Assembly (NCBI RefSeq): GCF_025371035.1
Contig: NZ_JANZXB010000001.1
Span: 248,001 to 312,000, forward strand
DNA: 64,000 bases
From: Sphingomonas sp. LC-1
GTDB lineage: Bacteria; Pseudomonadota; Alphaproteobacteria; Sphingomonadales; Sphingomonadaceae
Direction of reading: 5' to 3'
The position numbers were made by a program, and so were the translations under genes. Positions 48,021 through 55,095 of the stretch are shown here, piece by piece; the first letter of the stretch is position 1; every line of letters starts with the position of its first letter. Under the pieces are notes generated by a model. It was not told where the DNA came from. It worked only from the letters and a program-made list of their open reading frames with translations, and ran no database searches.

Positions 48021-48111
48021 AACCCCGGCACCGATCCGGGCCCGCTTGCATATCCAGCCCGATGGCGCGGGCCTGAACGTTTTGCAAGCGGACCCAGCGG
48101 TCGCCGGGGTT
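48021..48111. repeat. Imperfect long inverted repeat between fabF and mltG
   Basis: AACCCCGGC...CCGCTTGCA (48021-48050) is matched in inverse by 48083-48111, with perfect 9-bp blocks at both ends and a 32-base loop. It may be a dispersed intergenic repeat or a processing/termination element separating fabF and mltG. Confidence 0.55.
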
Positions 48112-48169
48112 GGAATTCAACGCTTCACTCGATTCGCGCCGAGCGGAGGTCGGGAAGCGGTATGAAAGC

Positions 48170-49426
48170 TCAGATCGCCTTCATCACCAGCGAGGCGTTG
48201 GTGCCGCCGAAGCCGAACGAGTTGTTCAGCACCGCCTTCACTTCACGCTTCTTGGCGACGTGCGGAACCAGGTCCACGCCCTCGGTCCCTTCGTCCGGAT
48301 TGTCGAGGTTCAGCGTCGGCGGCACGATCTGGTCGCGCAGCGCCAGGATGCAGAAGATGCTCTCGACAGCACCGGCACCACCCAGAAGGTGACCGATCGC
48401 CGACTTGGTGCTCGACATCGACGCACCCGACAGGTCGTCGCCGAACACGCGCTTGGCGGCGGCCAGCTCGATCGTGTCGGCCATGGTCGAGGTGCCGTGC
48501 GCGTTGATATAGTCGATGTCCGACGGCTCCATGCCCGCCTTGCGCAGCGCCATGCGCATCGCATTCTCGGCGCCCTTGCCCTCGGGGTGCGGCGCGGTGA
48601 CGTGATAGGCGTCGCCCGACAGGCCATAGCCGACGACCTCGGCATAGATTTTCGCGCCGCGCGCCTTGGCATGCTCATATTCCTCGAGCACGACGACGCC
48701 CGCGCCTTCGCCCATCACAAAGCCGTCGCGGTTCTTGTCATAGGGACGGCTCGCCTCGGTCGGGCGGTCGTTCATGCTCATGTTGAGCGCGCGCGCCTGG
48801 GCGAAGCCGGCCACGCCCAGCGGGTTGATCGTGCTTTCCGCACCGCCCGCCAGCATGATGTCGGCATCGTCGTCGCGGATCATGCGCGCCGCGTCGCCGA
48901 TCGAATGCGCGCCGGTCGAGCAGGCGGTGACGACCGCATGGTTCGGCCCCATCAGCCCGTATTTGATGCTGACCTGGCCCGAGATCAGGTTGATCAGGCG
49001 TCCATGGACGAAGTGCGGGCTGACCCGGCCGGGGCCCCGCTCGTGCAGGTTGACCGATTCGATCTCGATACCCGGCAGGCCGCCGATGCCCGAGCCGATC
49101 GACACGCCCGCGCGCAGCTTCGTCGCCTCGTCCATCTCGGTCAGGCCGGCATCTTCCAGCGCCTGTCCGGCGGCGTCGATGCCATAGACGATGAAGGGAT
49201 CGACTTGGCGCTGGACCTTGTGGTCGACGCGCTTGTCGGGGTCGAAGCCAAATTCATGGTCCTTGGGCTTCACCTCGCACGCGATGGTGCATTTCTGCCC
49301 CGTGGTATCGAACCGCGTGATCGGACCGGCGCCGGACTTGCCAGCGATCAGATTGGCCCAGGCGGTTTCCACGTCCGCGCCCAGAGGCGTGACAAGACCC
49401 AGTCCGGTGACGACGACGCGCCGCAT
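48170..49426 (-). CDS. fabF: Beta-ketoacyl-ACP synthase II
   Basis: A 418-residue condensing enzyme of type II fatty-acid elongation. The catalytic triad is C169 (VVTACSTGAHS), H310 (YINAHGTSTMADT) and H346 (SAIGHLLGGAGA), and the C-terminus has NNSFGFGGTNASLV. The start MRRVVVTGLG at 49426 has a GGAG site; four extra codons upstream are possible. It follows acpP in the operon. Confidence 0.98.
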   Translation of the reverse strand: MRRVVVTGLGLVTPLGADVETAWANLIAGKSGAGPITRFDTTGQKCTIACEVKPKDHEFGFDPDKRVDHKVQRQVDPFIVYGIDAAGQALEDAGLTEMDEATKLRAGVSIGSGIGGLPGIEIESVNLHERGPGRVSPHFVHGRLINLISGQVSIKYGLMGPNHAVVTACSTGAHSIGDAARMIRDDDADIMLAGGAESTINPLGVAGFAQARALNMSMNDRPTEASRPYDKNRDGFVMGEGAGVVVLEEYEHAKARGAKIYAEVVGYGLSGDAYHVTAPHPEGKGAENAMRMALRKAGMEPSDIDYINAHGTSTMADTIELAAAKRVFGDDLSGASMSSTKSAIGHLLGGAGAVESIFCILALRDQIVPPTLNLDNPDEGTEGVDLVPHVAKKREVKAVLNNSFGFGGTNASLVMKAI

Positions 49427-49451
49427 ATTCCACTCCATTCCACAACGAAAA

Positions 49452-49487
49452 CGGCTCCCCGCCCGCTATGTCGGGGTCGGGGAGCCG
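49452..49487 (-). other. Hairpin between acpP and fabF
   Basis: CGGCTCCCCG (49452-49461) pairs with CGGGGAGCCG (49478-49487) around a 16-base loop. With the 9-bp hairpin at 49515-49537 (CGGCCCGCA/TGCGGGCCG) it probably attenuates read-through or stabilises the abundant acpP mRNA. Confidence 0.5.
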
Positions 49488-49548
49488 CTTTAAACCTGGC
49501 CTTGGCGGCCCGTTCGGCCCGCATCACCTGCGGGCCGAGGCCCCGGTA

Positions 49549-49785
49549 TCAGGCCTTGTTCTCGTCGATGTACGTGATCGCGTCCTTGACGGTCGTGATC
49601 TTCTCGGCGGCATCGTCCGGGATTTCGACACCGAACTCTTCCTCGAACGCCATGACGAGCTCGACGATGTCGAGGCTGTCGGCACCGAGGTCGTCGATGA
49701 AGCTCGCGTCCTCGGTCACCTTGTCGGCTTCGACGCCGAGATGCTCGACGACGATCTTCTTCACGCGGTCGGCGGTCTCGCTCAT
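49549..49785 (-). CDS. acpP: Acyl carrier protein
   Basis: The 78-residue acidic carrier of fatty-acid synthesis. S37 in [20 protein letters not shown] is the phosphopantetheine attachment site. A good ribosome site (GAGAAGGGA) precedes the ATG. It lies between fabG and fabF, with its own putative promoter upstream, consistent with high expression. Confidence 0.99.
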   Translation of the reverse strand: MSETADRVKKIVVEHLGVEADKVTEDASFIDDLGADSLDIVELVMAFEEEFGVEIPDDAAEKITTVKDAITYIDENKA

Positions 49786-49831
49786 GGTAATCCCTTCTCG
49801 TAATTCATCGGGGGTTGATACTTCCTGAACG

Positions 49832-49860
49832 CACGTAGAACGCGCGTCCTAGTCTGGCAA
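49832..49860 (-). promoter_or_regulatory. Putative acpP promoter
   Basis: On the minus strand TTGCCA (49860-49855), a 17-base spacer and TACGTG (49837-49832) form a plausible sigma-70 promoter about 45 bases upstream of acpP. The -10 is weak. Confidence 0.4.
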
Positions 49861-49915
49861 GCCCGTCCAGCGACGGACTTTGGCCAGGATAGGATCATTC
49901 GTGTCCGTCAGCGGC

Positions 49916-50656
49916 TCAAAGCATCGCCATGCCGCCGTTGACGTGCAGCGTCTGCCCGGTGACATAGCCCGCCTCCCGCGACGCCAGATAGACGACAGCG
50001 GCGCCAATATCCTCGCCCTTGCCCAGATCGCCCGCCGGAATGCGGGTCAGCAGCGCGGCCTTCTGCGCCTCGGGCAGAACGTCGGTCATCGCCGAACGCA
50101 TGAAACCGGGGGCCACGCAGTTGACGGTGATGTTGCGACTGGCCAGTTCCTGCGCCACCGCCTTGGACATGCCGACGATCCCGGCCTTGGAGGCGGCATA
50201 GTTGGCCTGCCCCGGATTGCCGGTCGCACCGACGACCGAGGTGATCGAGATGATGCGGCCGAAGCGCGCCTTCATCATCGGCTTGGCGGCGGCACGGATC
50301 AGGCGGAACGCGGCTTCGAGGTTGACGCGGATCACCTGATCCCACTCCTCGTCCTTCATCCGCATGGTCAGGTTGTCGCGGGTGACCCCCGCATTGTTGA
50401 CCAGGATGTCGAGCTTGCCGCCCAGCGCTTCCACGGCTTGCGGGATCAGCGCATCGACCGCGGCGGGGTCGGACAGGTTGCAGGGGACGGCAACATGGTC
50501 CCCGCCCAGTTCGGCGCGAAACGCCTCCAGCTTGTCGATATTGGAGCCGGACAGCGCCAGCTTCGCACCCTGCGCCGCCAGCGCCTTGGCGACGGCCGAA
50601 CCAAGGCCACCGGACGCGCCGGTCACGAGGGCGGTCATTCCTGTCAGGTCGAACAT
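49916..50656 (-). CDS. fabG: 3-oxoacyl-[ACP] reductase
   Basis: A 246-residue NADPH-dependent short-chain dehydrogenase reducing beta-ketoacyl-ACP. The cofactor motif TGASGGLG and catalytic S140, Y153, K157 (ISITSVVG, YAASKAG) are intact, with the FabG-typical NAGVTRDNLTMRMKDEEWD. Its ribosome site (CGGAGAAT) lies inside the 3' end of the GxxExxY gene, two bases past which it starts. Confidence 0.97.
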   Translation of the reverse strand: MFDLTGMTALVTGASGGLGSAVAKALAAQGAKLALSGSNIDKLEAFRAELGGDHVAVPCNLSDPAAVDALIPQAVEALGGKLDILVNNAGVTRDNLTMRMKDEEWDQVIRVNLEAAFRLIRAAAKPMMKARFGRIISITSVVGATGNPGQANYAASKAGIVGMSKAVAQELASRNITVNCVAPGFMRSAMTDVLPEAQKAALLTRIPAGDLGKGEDIGAAVVYLASREAGYVTGQTLHVNGGMAML

Positions 50657-50658
50657 GC

Positions 50659-51087
50659 TTATTCTCCGATTCTTTGGTTCACGCGGAGACGCGGAGACGC
50701 GGAGGGAGTGTGGGAATTGACGATCCGTCGCACCCCTTCTCTCAGCGTTGCGCCGCCAAAGTTGATCAGCAGACCGACTGGCTGGCCGGTCAGTCTCAAA
50801 TAGGTCAGCAATTGTTTGGCATGAGCGGCGGAAAGCCGCTCGACGGATTTGATCTCCACGAGCAAGCGCTCGTCGACAAGCAAGTCAATGCGAAACGCGG
50901 CATCGAACGTCATGCCGTCAAAATGAATATCGACGGGGCGCTGCCGCGCCACGGGCAAGCCCATCTGAACGAGCTTGCCCGCCAGCACGGTTTCATAAAC
51001 GCTTTCCAGAAGACCAGGCCCCAAGTCGCAATGCATCCGCAACGCAACGTCGAGAACCGCTCCACTGATTTCGTCTATGTCCCGCAT
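50659..51087 (-). CDS. GxxExxY family protein, PD-(D/E)XK-like
   Basis: A 142-residue protein with the motif G25-x-x-E28-x-x-Y31 (LGPGLLESVYE) and a nuclease-like D68...E78-x-K80 pattern (FRIDLLVDERLLVEIKSVE), then the conserved QLLTYLRLTGQPVGLLINFG. Members are found sporadically across bacteria and have no known function. It interrupts the fabD-fabG order, and its ends lie in inverted repeats (50677-50704 and 51088-51115); the last residues SPRLRVNQRIGE are encoded by the repeat. ATG 51087 directly follows CGCGGAG. The longer reading to 51147 overlaps fabD. Confidence 0.85.
   Translation of the reverse strand: MRDIDEISGAVLDVALRMHCDLGPGLLESVYETVLAGKLVQMGLPVARQRPVDIHFDGMTFDAAFRIDLLVDERLLVEIKSVERLSAAHAKQLLTYLRLTGQPVGLLINFGGATLREGVRRIVNSHTPSASPRLRVNQRIGE
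50677..50704. repeat. Inverted repeat arm flanking the GxxExxY gene (fabG side)
   Basis: GTTCACGCGGAGACGCGGAG followed by ACGCGGAG, built of CGCGGAGA-type units. It is inversely repeated at 51088-51115, bracketing the gene at 50659-51087. Confidence 0.75.
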
Positions 51088-51115
51088 CTCCGCGCCTCCG
51101 CGTCTCCGCGCGAAA
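51088..51115. repeat. Inverted repeat arm flanking the GxxExxY gene (fabD side)
   Basis: CTCCGCGCCTCCGCGTCTCC then GCGCGAAA; the inverse of the arm at 50677-50704 with a few mismatches. It separates the fabD stop from the GxxExxY start codon. Confidence 0.75.
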
Positions 51116-52075
51116 TCAGAGCTTCGCCAGAAGCCCCTCGATATCATCCATCGTCACGACGCTGACCGCGTCCGCATCCGGCGCGATGCGCTTGACCATG
51201 GGGCCGAGCACCTTGCCGCCGAACTCCACGAACTGCGCCACGCCCGCCGCTTCCATTGCCAGCACCGATTCGCGCCAGCGGACCATGCCCGTCACCTGCG
51301 CCACCAGCAGCGCACGGATCGCGCCCGGATCGGCGACCGGCGCCGCCTCGACATTGGCATAGACCGGGACCAGCGGCGCGCGGATCGTCGCTTCGGCGAG
51401 GGCGGCGTCCATCGCGTCGGCGGCGGGCTGCATCAGCGGGCAGTGGAACGGTGCCGACACCGGCAGCAGGACGGCGCGCTTGGCGCCCAGGTCCTTGGCC
51501 AGCGCCACCGCCTTCTCAATCGCGGCACGGTGGCCCGAAATCACCACCTGGCTCGGGTCATTGTCATTGGCGACCGTGCAGACCAGCGGCTCGCCACCCT
51601 CGGCCAGCATCGCATCGACCGCCGCGCCCGCAATGACCTTCGCCTTTTCGAGGTCCGCGCCCAGCAGAGCGGCCATCGCGCCCTCGCCCACCGGCACCGC
51701 CGCCTGCATCGCCCGGCCGCGCAGCTTGAGGAGACGCGCCGTCGTCGCCAGATCGAAGGCATCGGCCGCGCACAGCGCAGTATATTCGCCCAGCGAGTGG
51801 CCCGCGACGAAATCGGCCTTTTCCGACAGACGGGCGCCGCCTTCCTTCTCCAGCACGCGCAGGGTCGCGATGGCATTCGCCATGATCGCGGGTTGCGCAT
51901 TCTCGGTCAGGGTCAGTTCGTCGGCGGGCCCCTCGACCATCAGGCGATAGAGATGCTGGCCCAGCGCCTCGTCGACCTCCTGGAACACCTCGCGGGCGAC
52001 CGGGCTCGCCTCGGCCAGTGCCTTGCCCATGCCGACGGCCTGGCTGCCCTGGCCCGGAAAGATGAATGCACGCAT
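51116..52075 (-). CDS. fabD: Malonyl-CoA:ACP transacylase
   Basis: A 319-residue acyltransferase loading malonyl onto ACP. The N-terminal FIFPGQGSQAVGMG and the nucleophile S94 in VAGHSLGEYTAL are diagnostic, with the catalytic histidine in PVSAPFHCPLMQ. MRAFIFPGQG at 52075 is the usual family start; an in-frame ATG five codons upstream (52090) cannot be excluded, as neither has a clear ribosome site. It heads the fabD-[GxxExxY]-fabG-acpP-fabF order. Confidence 0.96.
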   Translation of the reverse strand: MRAFIFPGQGSQAVGMGKALAEASPVAREVFQEVDEALGQHLYRLMVEGPADELTLTENAQPAIMANAIATLRVLEKEGGARLSEKADFVAGHSLGEYTALCAADAFDLATTARLLKLRGRAMQAAVPVGEGAMAALLGADLEKAKVIAGAAVDAMLAEGGEPLVCTVANDNDPSQVVISGHRAAIEKAVALAKDLGAKRAVLLPVSAPFHCPLMQPAADAMDAALAEATIRAPLVPVYANVEAAPVADPGAIRALLVAQVTGMVRWRESVLAMEAAGVAQFVEFGGKVLGPMVKRIAPDADAVSVVTMDDIEGLLAKL

Positions 52076-52253
52076 ATGTCGTTCTGCCATGAAACGGTAA
52101 TAGGATGGCCCGCGCGGTAGAAAGGTCGCCCGCCGCTGGCAAGTCCGAGGCCCCTTCGCCGCTTGCCTTTTGCCGCCAAATCGCTATGAGCCAGCGCACC
52201 ATTGGGCGGGAAGCACCTGCTTCACCCGCCCTCATGCCATTTTGGCGTGACGG

Positions 52254-52332
52254 TATTGAAGTATGGAAGACAGCCGGAGGGGTGTCCCACATGGGGTGGG
52301 CATCAGCGATCGGCCAACATAAGGTAAGCTGC
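52254..52332 (+). promoter_or_regulatory. Possible structured rpsF leader
   Basis: The leader just upstream of rpsF can fold around CCCAC/GTGGG and contains a CCG in AGCCGGAGGGG, reminiscent of the S6:S18-binding mRNA motif that autoregulates this operon in many bacteria. The fit is by eye and weak. Confidence 0.3.
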
Positions 52333-52743
52333 ATGGCTCTTTACGAGCACGTGTTCCTTGCGCGCCAGGATCTGGCACAGGCGCAGGTGGACGCGCTGGC
52401 GGAAGCCGCCACGAAGATCGTCGAGGACAATCAGGGCAAGGTCGTGAAGACCGAGACCTGGGGCCTGCGTTCGCTGGCGTACAAGATCGCCAAGAACCGC
52501 AAGGCGCATTACGTCATGCTCGAAATCGACGCCCCCGCGGGTGTCGTCGCCGAGCTGGAGCGCCAGACCCAGATCAACGAAGACGTGATCCGCTACATGA
52601 CCGTCAAGGTTGACGGCCATGAAGAAGGTCCGTCGGTGATGATGCGCAAGCAGGAGCGCGACCGCGAGCGTCGTGCCGATCGTGGCGAACGCCCCGACCG
52701 CGCTGACCGCCCCCGTCGTGATCGTGAAGAGGAAGCCGCATAA
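52333..52743 (+). CDS. rpsF: 30S ribosomal protein S6
   Basis: A 136-residue 30S protein that binds 16S rRNA with S18. [40 protein letters not shown] and [12 protein letters not shown] are typical; the C-terminal 35 residues are a charged [18 protein letters not shown] tail common in alphaproteobacteria. ATG 52333 is the family start; the frame is open from 52105 but translates the leader. rpsR begins in the stop codon (TAATG). Confidence 0.97.
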   Translation: MALYEHVFLARQDLAQAQVDALAEAATKIVEDNQGKVVKTETWGLRSLAYKIAKNRKAHYVMLEIDAPAGVVAELERQTQINEDVIRYMTVKVDGHEEGPSVMMRKQERDRERRADRGERPDRADRPRRDREEEAA

Positions 52744-52967
52744 TGGCCCGCCCGTTTTTCCGTCGCCGCAAGAGCTGCCCCTTCTCCGCGAAGGACGCGC
52801 CCCGGATCGACTATAAGGACGTCCGTCTGCTCCAGGGCTTCGTGTCCGAGCGCGGCAAGATCGTGCCTTCGCGCATCACCAGCGTGTCGGCCAAGAAGCA
52901 GCGCGAACTGGCCCAGGCCATCAAGCGCGCCCGTCACCTGGGCCTCCTGCCCTACGTCGTGAAGTAA
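52743..52967 (+). CDS. rpsR: 30S ribosomal protein S18
   Basis: The 74-residue S18 protein: [40 protein letters not shown] and [15 protein letters not shown] are strongly conserved. It overlaps rpsF by one base and precedes rplI by twelve, the standard rpsF-rpsR-rplI operon. Confidence 0.98.
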   Translation: MARPFFRRRKSCPFSAKDAPRIDYKDVRLLQGFVSERGKIVPSRITSVSAKKQRELAQAIKRARHLGLLPYVVK

Positions 52968-52979
52968 GGAGTCCTAGAG

Positions 52980-53576
52980 ATGGACGTTATTCTGCTTGAG
53001 CGCGTCGAGAAGCTCGGCGCCATCGGCGACGTGGTCACGGTGAAGGACGGCTTTGCCCGTAACTTCCTGCTGCCGCGCAAGAAGGCGCTGCGCGCCAACG
53101 AAGCCAACAAGAAGGTGTTCGAGGCCAACCGCGCCCGCATCGAAGCCGAGAACGCGAACCGTCGCGCCGAGGCCGAGGTCGAGTCGAAGACCTTCGAGAA
53201 CGCCACCGTCACCCTGATCCGTCAGGCGTCGAACGTCGGCCAGCTGTACGGCTCGGTCGCGGTGCGCGACCTAGTCGAGGCGCTGGTCGCCGACGGCCAC
53301 AAGGTCAACAAGAGCCAGATCGTGCTCGACCGTCCGATCAAGGCGATCGGCCTGTACGACGTGCGCGTCGCGCTTCACCCGGAAGTGGCCGTGACCGTCA
53401 AGGTCAACGTTGCCCGCTCGCCGGAAGAAGCCGAGATGCAGGCGCAGGGCGTCGACGTCATGGCCTCGATGTTCGAGCGTGACGAAGCCGGCTTCACCGA
53501 GGATTACGATCCCAACGCAGAGCCCGGCGCCACCGCCGAGGTTCAGCCGGAGCAGGAAGAAGAAGCGCAGGGTTAA
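52980..53576 (+). CDS. rplI: 50S ribosomal protein L9
   Basis: A 198-residue 50S protein with the N-terminal domain MDVILLERVEKLGAIGDVVT and DGFARNFLLPRKKALRANEA, the long connecting helix and a C-terminal rRNA-binding domain (VGQLYGSVAVRDLVEAL). About 45 residues of acidic tail (EEEAQG end) extend beyond the usual 150, as in other sphingomonads. A strong terminator follows. Confidence 0.97.
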   Translation: MDVILLERVEKLGAIGDVVTVKDGFARNFLLPRKKALRANEANKKVFEANRARIEAENANRRAEAEVESKTFENATVTLIRQASNVGQLYGSVAVRDLVEALVADGHKVNKSQIVLDRPIKAIGLYDVRVALHPEVAVTVKVNVARSPEEAEMQAQGVDVMASMFERDEAGFTEDYDPNAEPGATAEVQPEQEEEAQG

Positions 53577-53608
53577 TCTCCAGCGCTTCGGCTTTCCGCC
53601 GATACAGG

Positions 53609-53642
53609 AAGGGCCGCCCGGTCATGCCGGGCGGCCCTTTTT
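53609..53642 (+). terminator. Rho-independent terminator of rpsF-rpsR-rplI
   Basis: AAGGGCCGCCCGG and CCGGGCGGCCCTT pair perfectly (13 bp) around TCATG and are followed by TTTTTGCG. Confidence 0.9.
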
Positions 53643-53694
53643 GCGTTCTGGAAGACGACAATGTCCGGCGCGGCTTGCGACTGCGCCAGCCGGC

Positions 53695-53772
53695 TTACGG
53701 GCAGCTGACGCAGGCTCCGACCATGGCGGCCAGAGGGATCAGCGCGAAAAACAGAGGCATAATATGTTTCAT
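53695..53772 (-). CDS. Possible 25-residue small lipoprotein
   Basis: MKHIMPLFFALIPLAAMVGA then CVSCP: a positively charged start, a hydrophobic core and a lipobox-like VGAC, resembling entericidin-sized lipoproteins. No strong ribosome site is visible, so expression is doubtful. It could also be chance coding in an AT-rich gap. Confidence 0.35.
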   Translation of the reverse strand: MKHIMPLFFALIPLAAMVGACVSCP

Positions 53773-53998
53773 ATGGAAAACCGTCCAAGCCCTTATTGGA
53801 ACCGATAATACACGGCGCCGTGCAAAAGTTGCGTTAAGATGAACAGGAAACCCGAAATATTTTCGGCTGATCGCTCTATTGGCTCGTGTCGTCGTCAAAA
53901 CAAGGGTGTCCAGCCCGGATCACGGGCCGTCCCTCCAATCGGTTCTGTCGTCCCCTCCCCCGTTTCTCCTGATGCCGACGGGCCGACTTATCCGACGG

Positions 53999-54970
53999 TC
54001 ATTTGGTCACATCGGCATCACCACTGCCATCCTTCTCGGCCCCTGGACCGACCAGTGATTTCAGGGTCAGCCGCACGACTTCCTGTCGGAGCACCGCTGC
54101 TTCGGCACTGTCGACGGGAAGCTGCTTCAGCGATTGCTCGACCCCCAGTATCGCCTCACGCGTACGCGAAAGTTCGGCGCGCCGGACCAGTTCGCGGCGA
54201 TAGGCACTCACATCGCTATTGTTGTTCGCCGCCTTGAGCAGAAGTTCGAGGCCTTTGTAGAACGAGCATTGGGCGTGATAGGCATTCACGTCGCGAATGG
54301 CGTCGTCGATCGACCACGCCTCGAGCGCCTGACCATAATGTTTCTGAATGTCGGCCTGACGCAACTGGCGCTCCGACCAGATCACCTGGCTGATCGCCTG
54401 TGCGATCGTGTTACGATAGACGTGAACGTTGATATGGTCGCGGCTGGCCCCCGCGAGGGTCGCTCCGCCCGCCAGGATCGATTTGGCAAGATCGCCCGAG
54501 ACGATCGACGCTGCCGTGGAAAAGCCCGTCCCAAGAATGCTGAGCGTGGTGTTCACCGTCGCCTCATTGGCGGTCAGTCGCCCGAGTTCCTGAACGCAGA
54601 TATCATCCGACTGCTTGATAAGGATCGAGGTCAAGCGATTGCGATAGATCGAATTTTCAGTAGCCATCGCGTAGGCCAGATTGCGCCGATCGCTAATCCC
54701 GTAATGCGGCGTCCTGCCCTCCTCGCGATCATATCGGGCATCGACTTCCGGAAAGGCGAAGCAATCGAGGTTGATCGCGCCCATGCGGGTGTCCGATCCG
54801 CTGGCCATGACCAATGGACAGAATTTCTGCGGATAGGCGGCGGTCGAGACCGGGTTGACGCGACTTTGCGCTTCCAGAGCGTTGCGCTGACTGGCGCATC
54901 CCGTCAGGGACGCGCCGATACCCAAAACGCCGATCACCGATCGCCACGACGATGCCCTGCCAAACGTCAT
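53999..54970 (-). CDS. Orphan lipoprotein of unknown function
   Basis: A 323-residue protein not recognised as any family. The N-terminus is a lipoprotein signal with lipobox LTGC (GASLTGCASQRN), so the mature protein should be membrane-anchored. The middle has a small-residue stretch (GTGFSTAASIVSGDLAKSIL) and the rest is mainly helical, with conserved-looking cysteines (KFCPLV, LDCFAF, ICVQEL, AQCSFY). Base composition is less GC-rich and codon use less biased than neighbours, which may indicate transfer. It is isolated between rplI and mutL. Confidence 0.75.
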   Translation of the reverse strand: MTFGRASSWRSVIGVLGIGASLTGCASQRNALEAQSRVNPVSTAAYPQKFCPLVMASGSDTRMGAINLDCFAFPEVDARYDREEGRTPHYGISDRRNLAYAMATENSIYRNRLTSILIKQSDDICVQELGRLTANEATVNTTLSILGTGFSTAASIVSGDLAKSILAGGATLAGASRDHINVHVYRNTIAQAISQVIWSERQLRQADIQKHYGQALEAWSIDDAIRDVNAYHAQCSFYKGLELLLKAANNNSDVSAYRRELVRRAELSRTREAILGVEQSLKQLPVDSAEAAVLRQEVVRLTLKSLVGPGAEKDGSGDADVTK

Positions 54971-55095
54971 AATGCCCCCATTATTTCGTCACGAGTCCCG
55001 GGCGACGATACTATGGGGTCAAACAGGCATCGCCATCCTATCGTATCCGGATCGGTGGAACTGATCCGCTCCGGCCGGTGATAGCGGGCAGGCGA

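Larger units (their letters stand above)
53577..53998. other. 422-base region between rplI and the orphan lipoprotein
   Basis: After the rplI terminator the stretch is noticeably more AT-rich than its surroundings, and holds only a possible 25-residue lipoprotein on the minus strand (53695-53772). No other gene or RNA is recognised. Confidence 0.5.
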
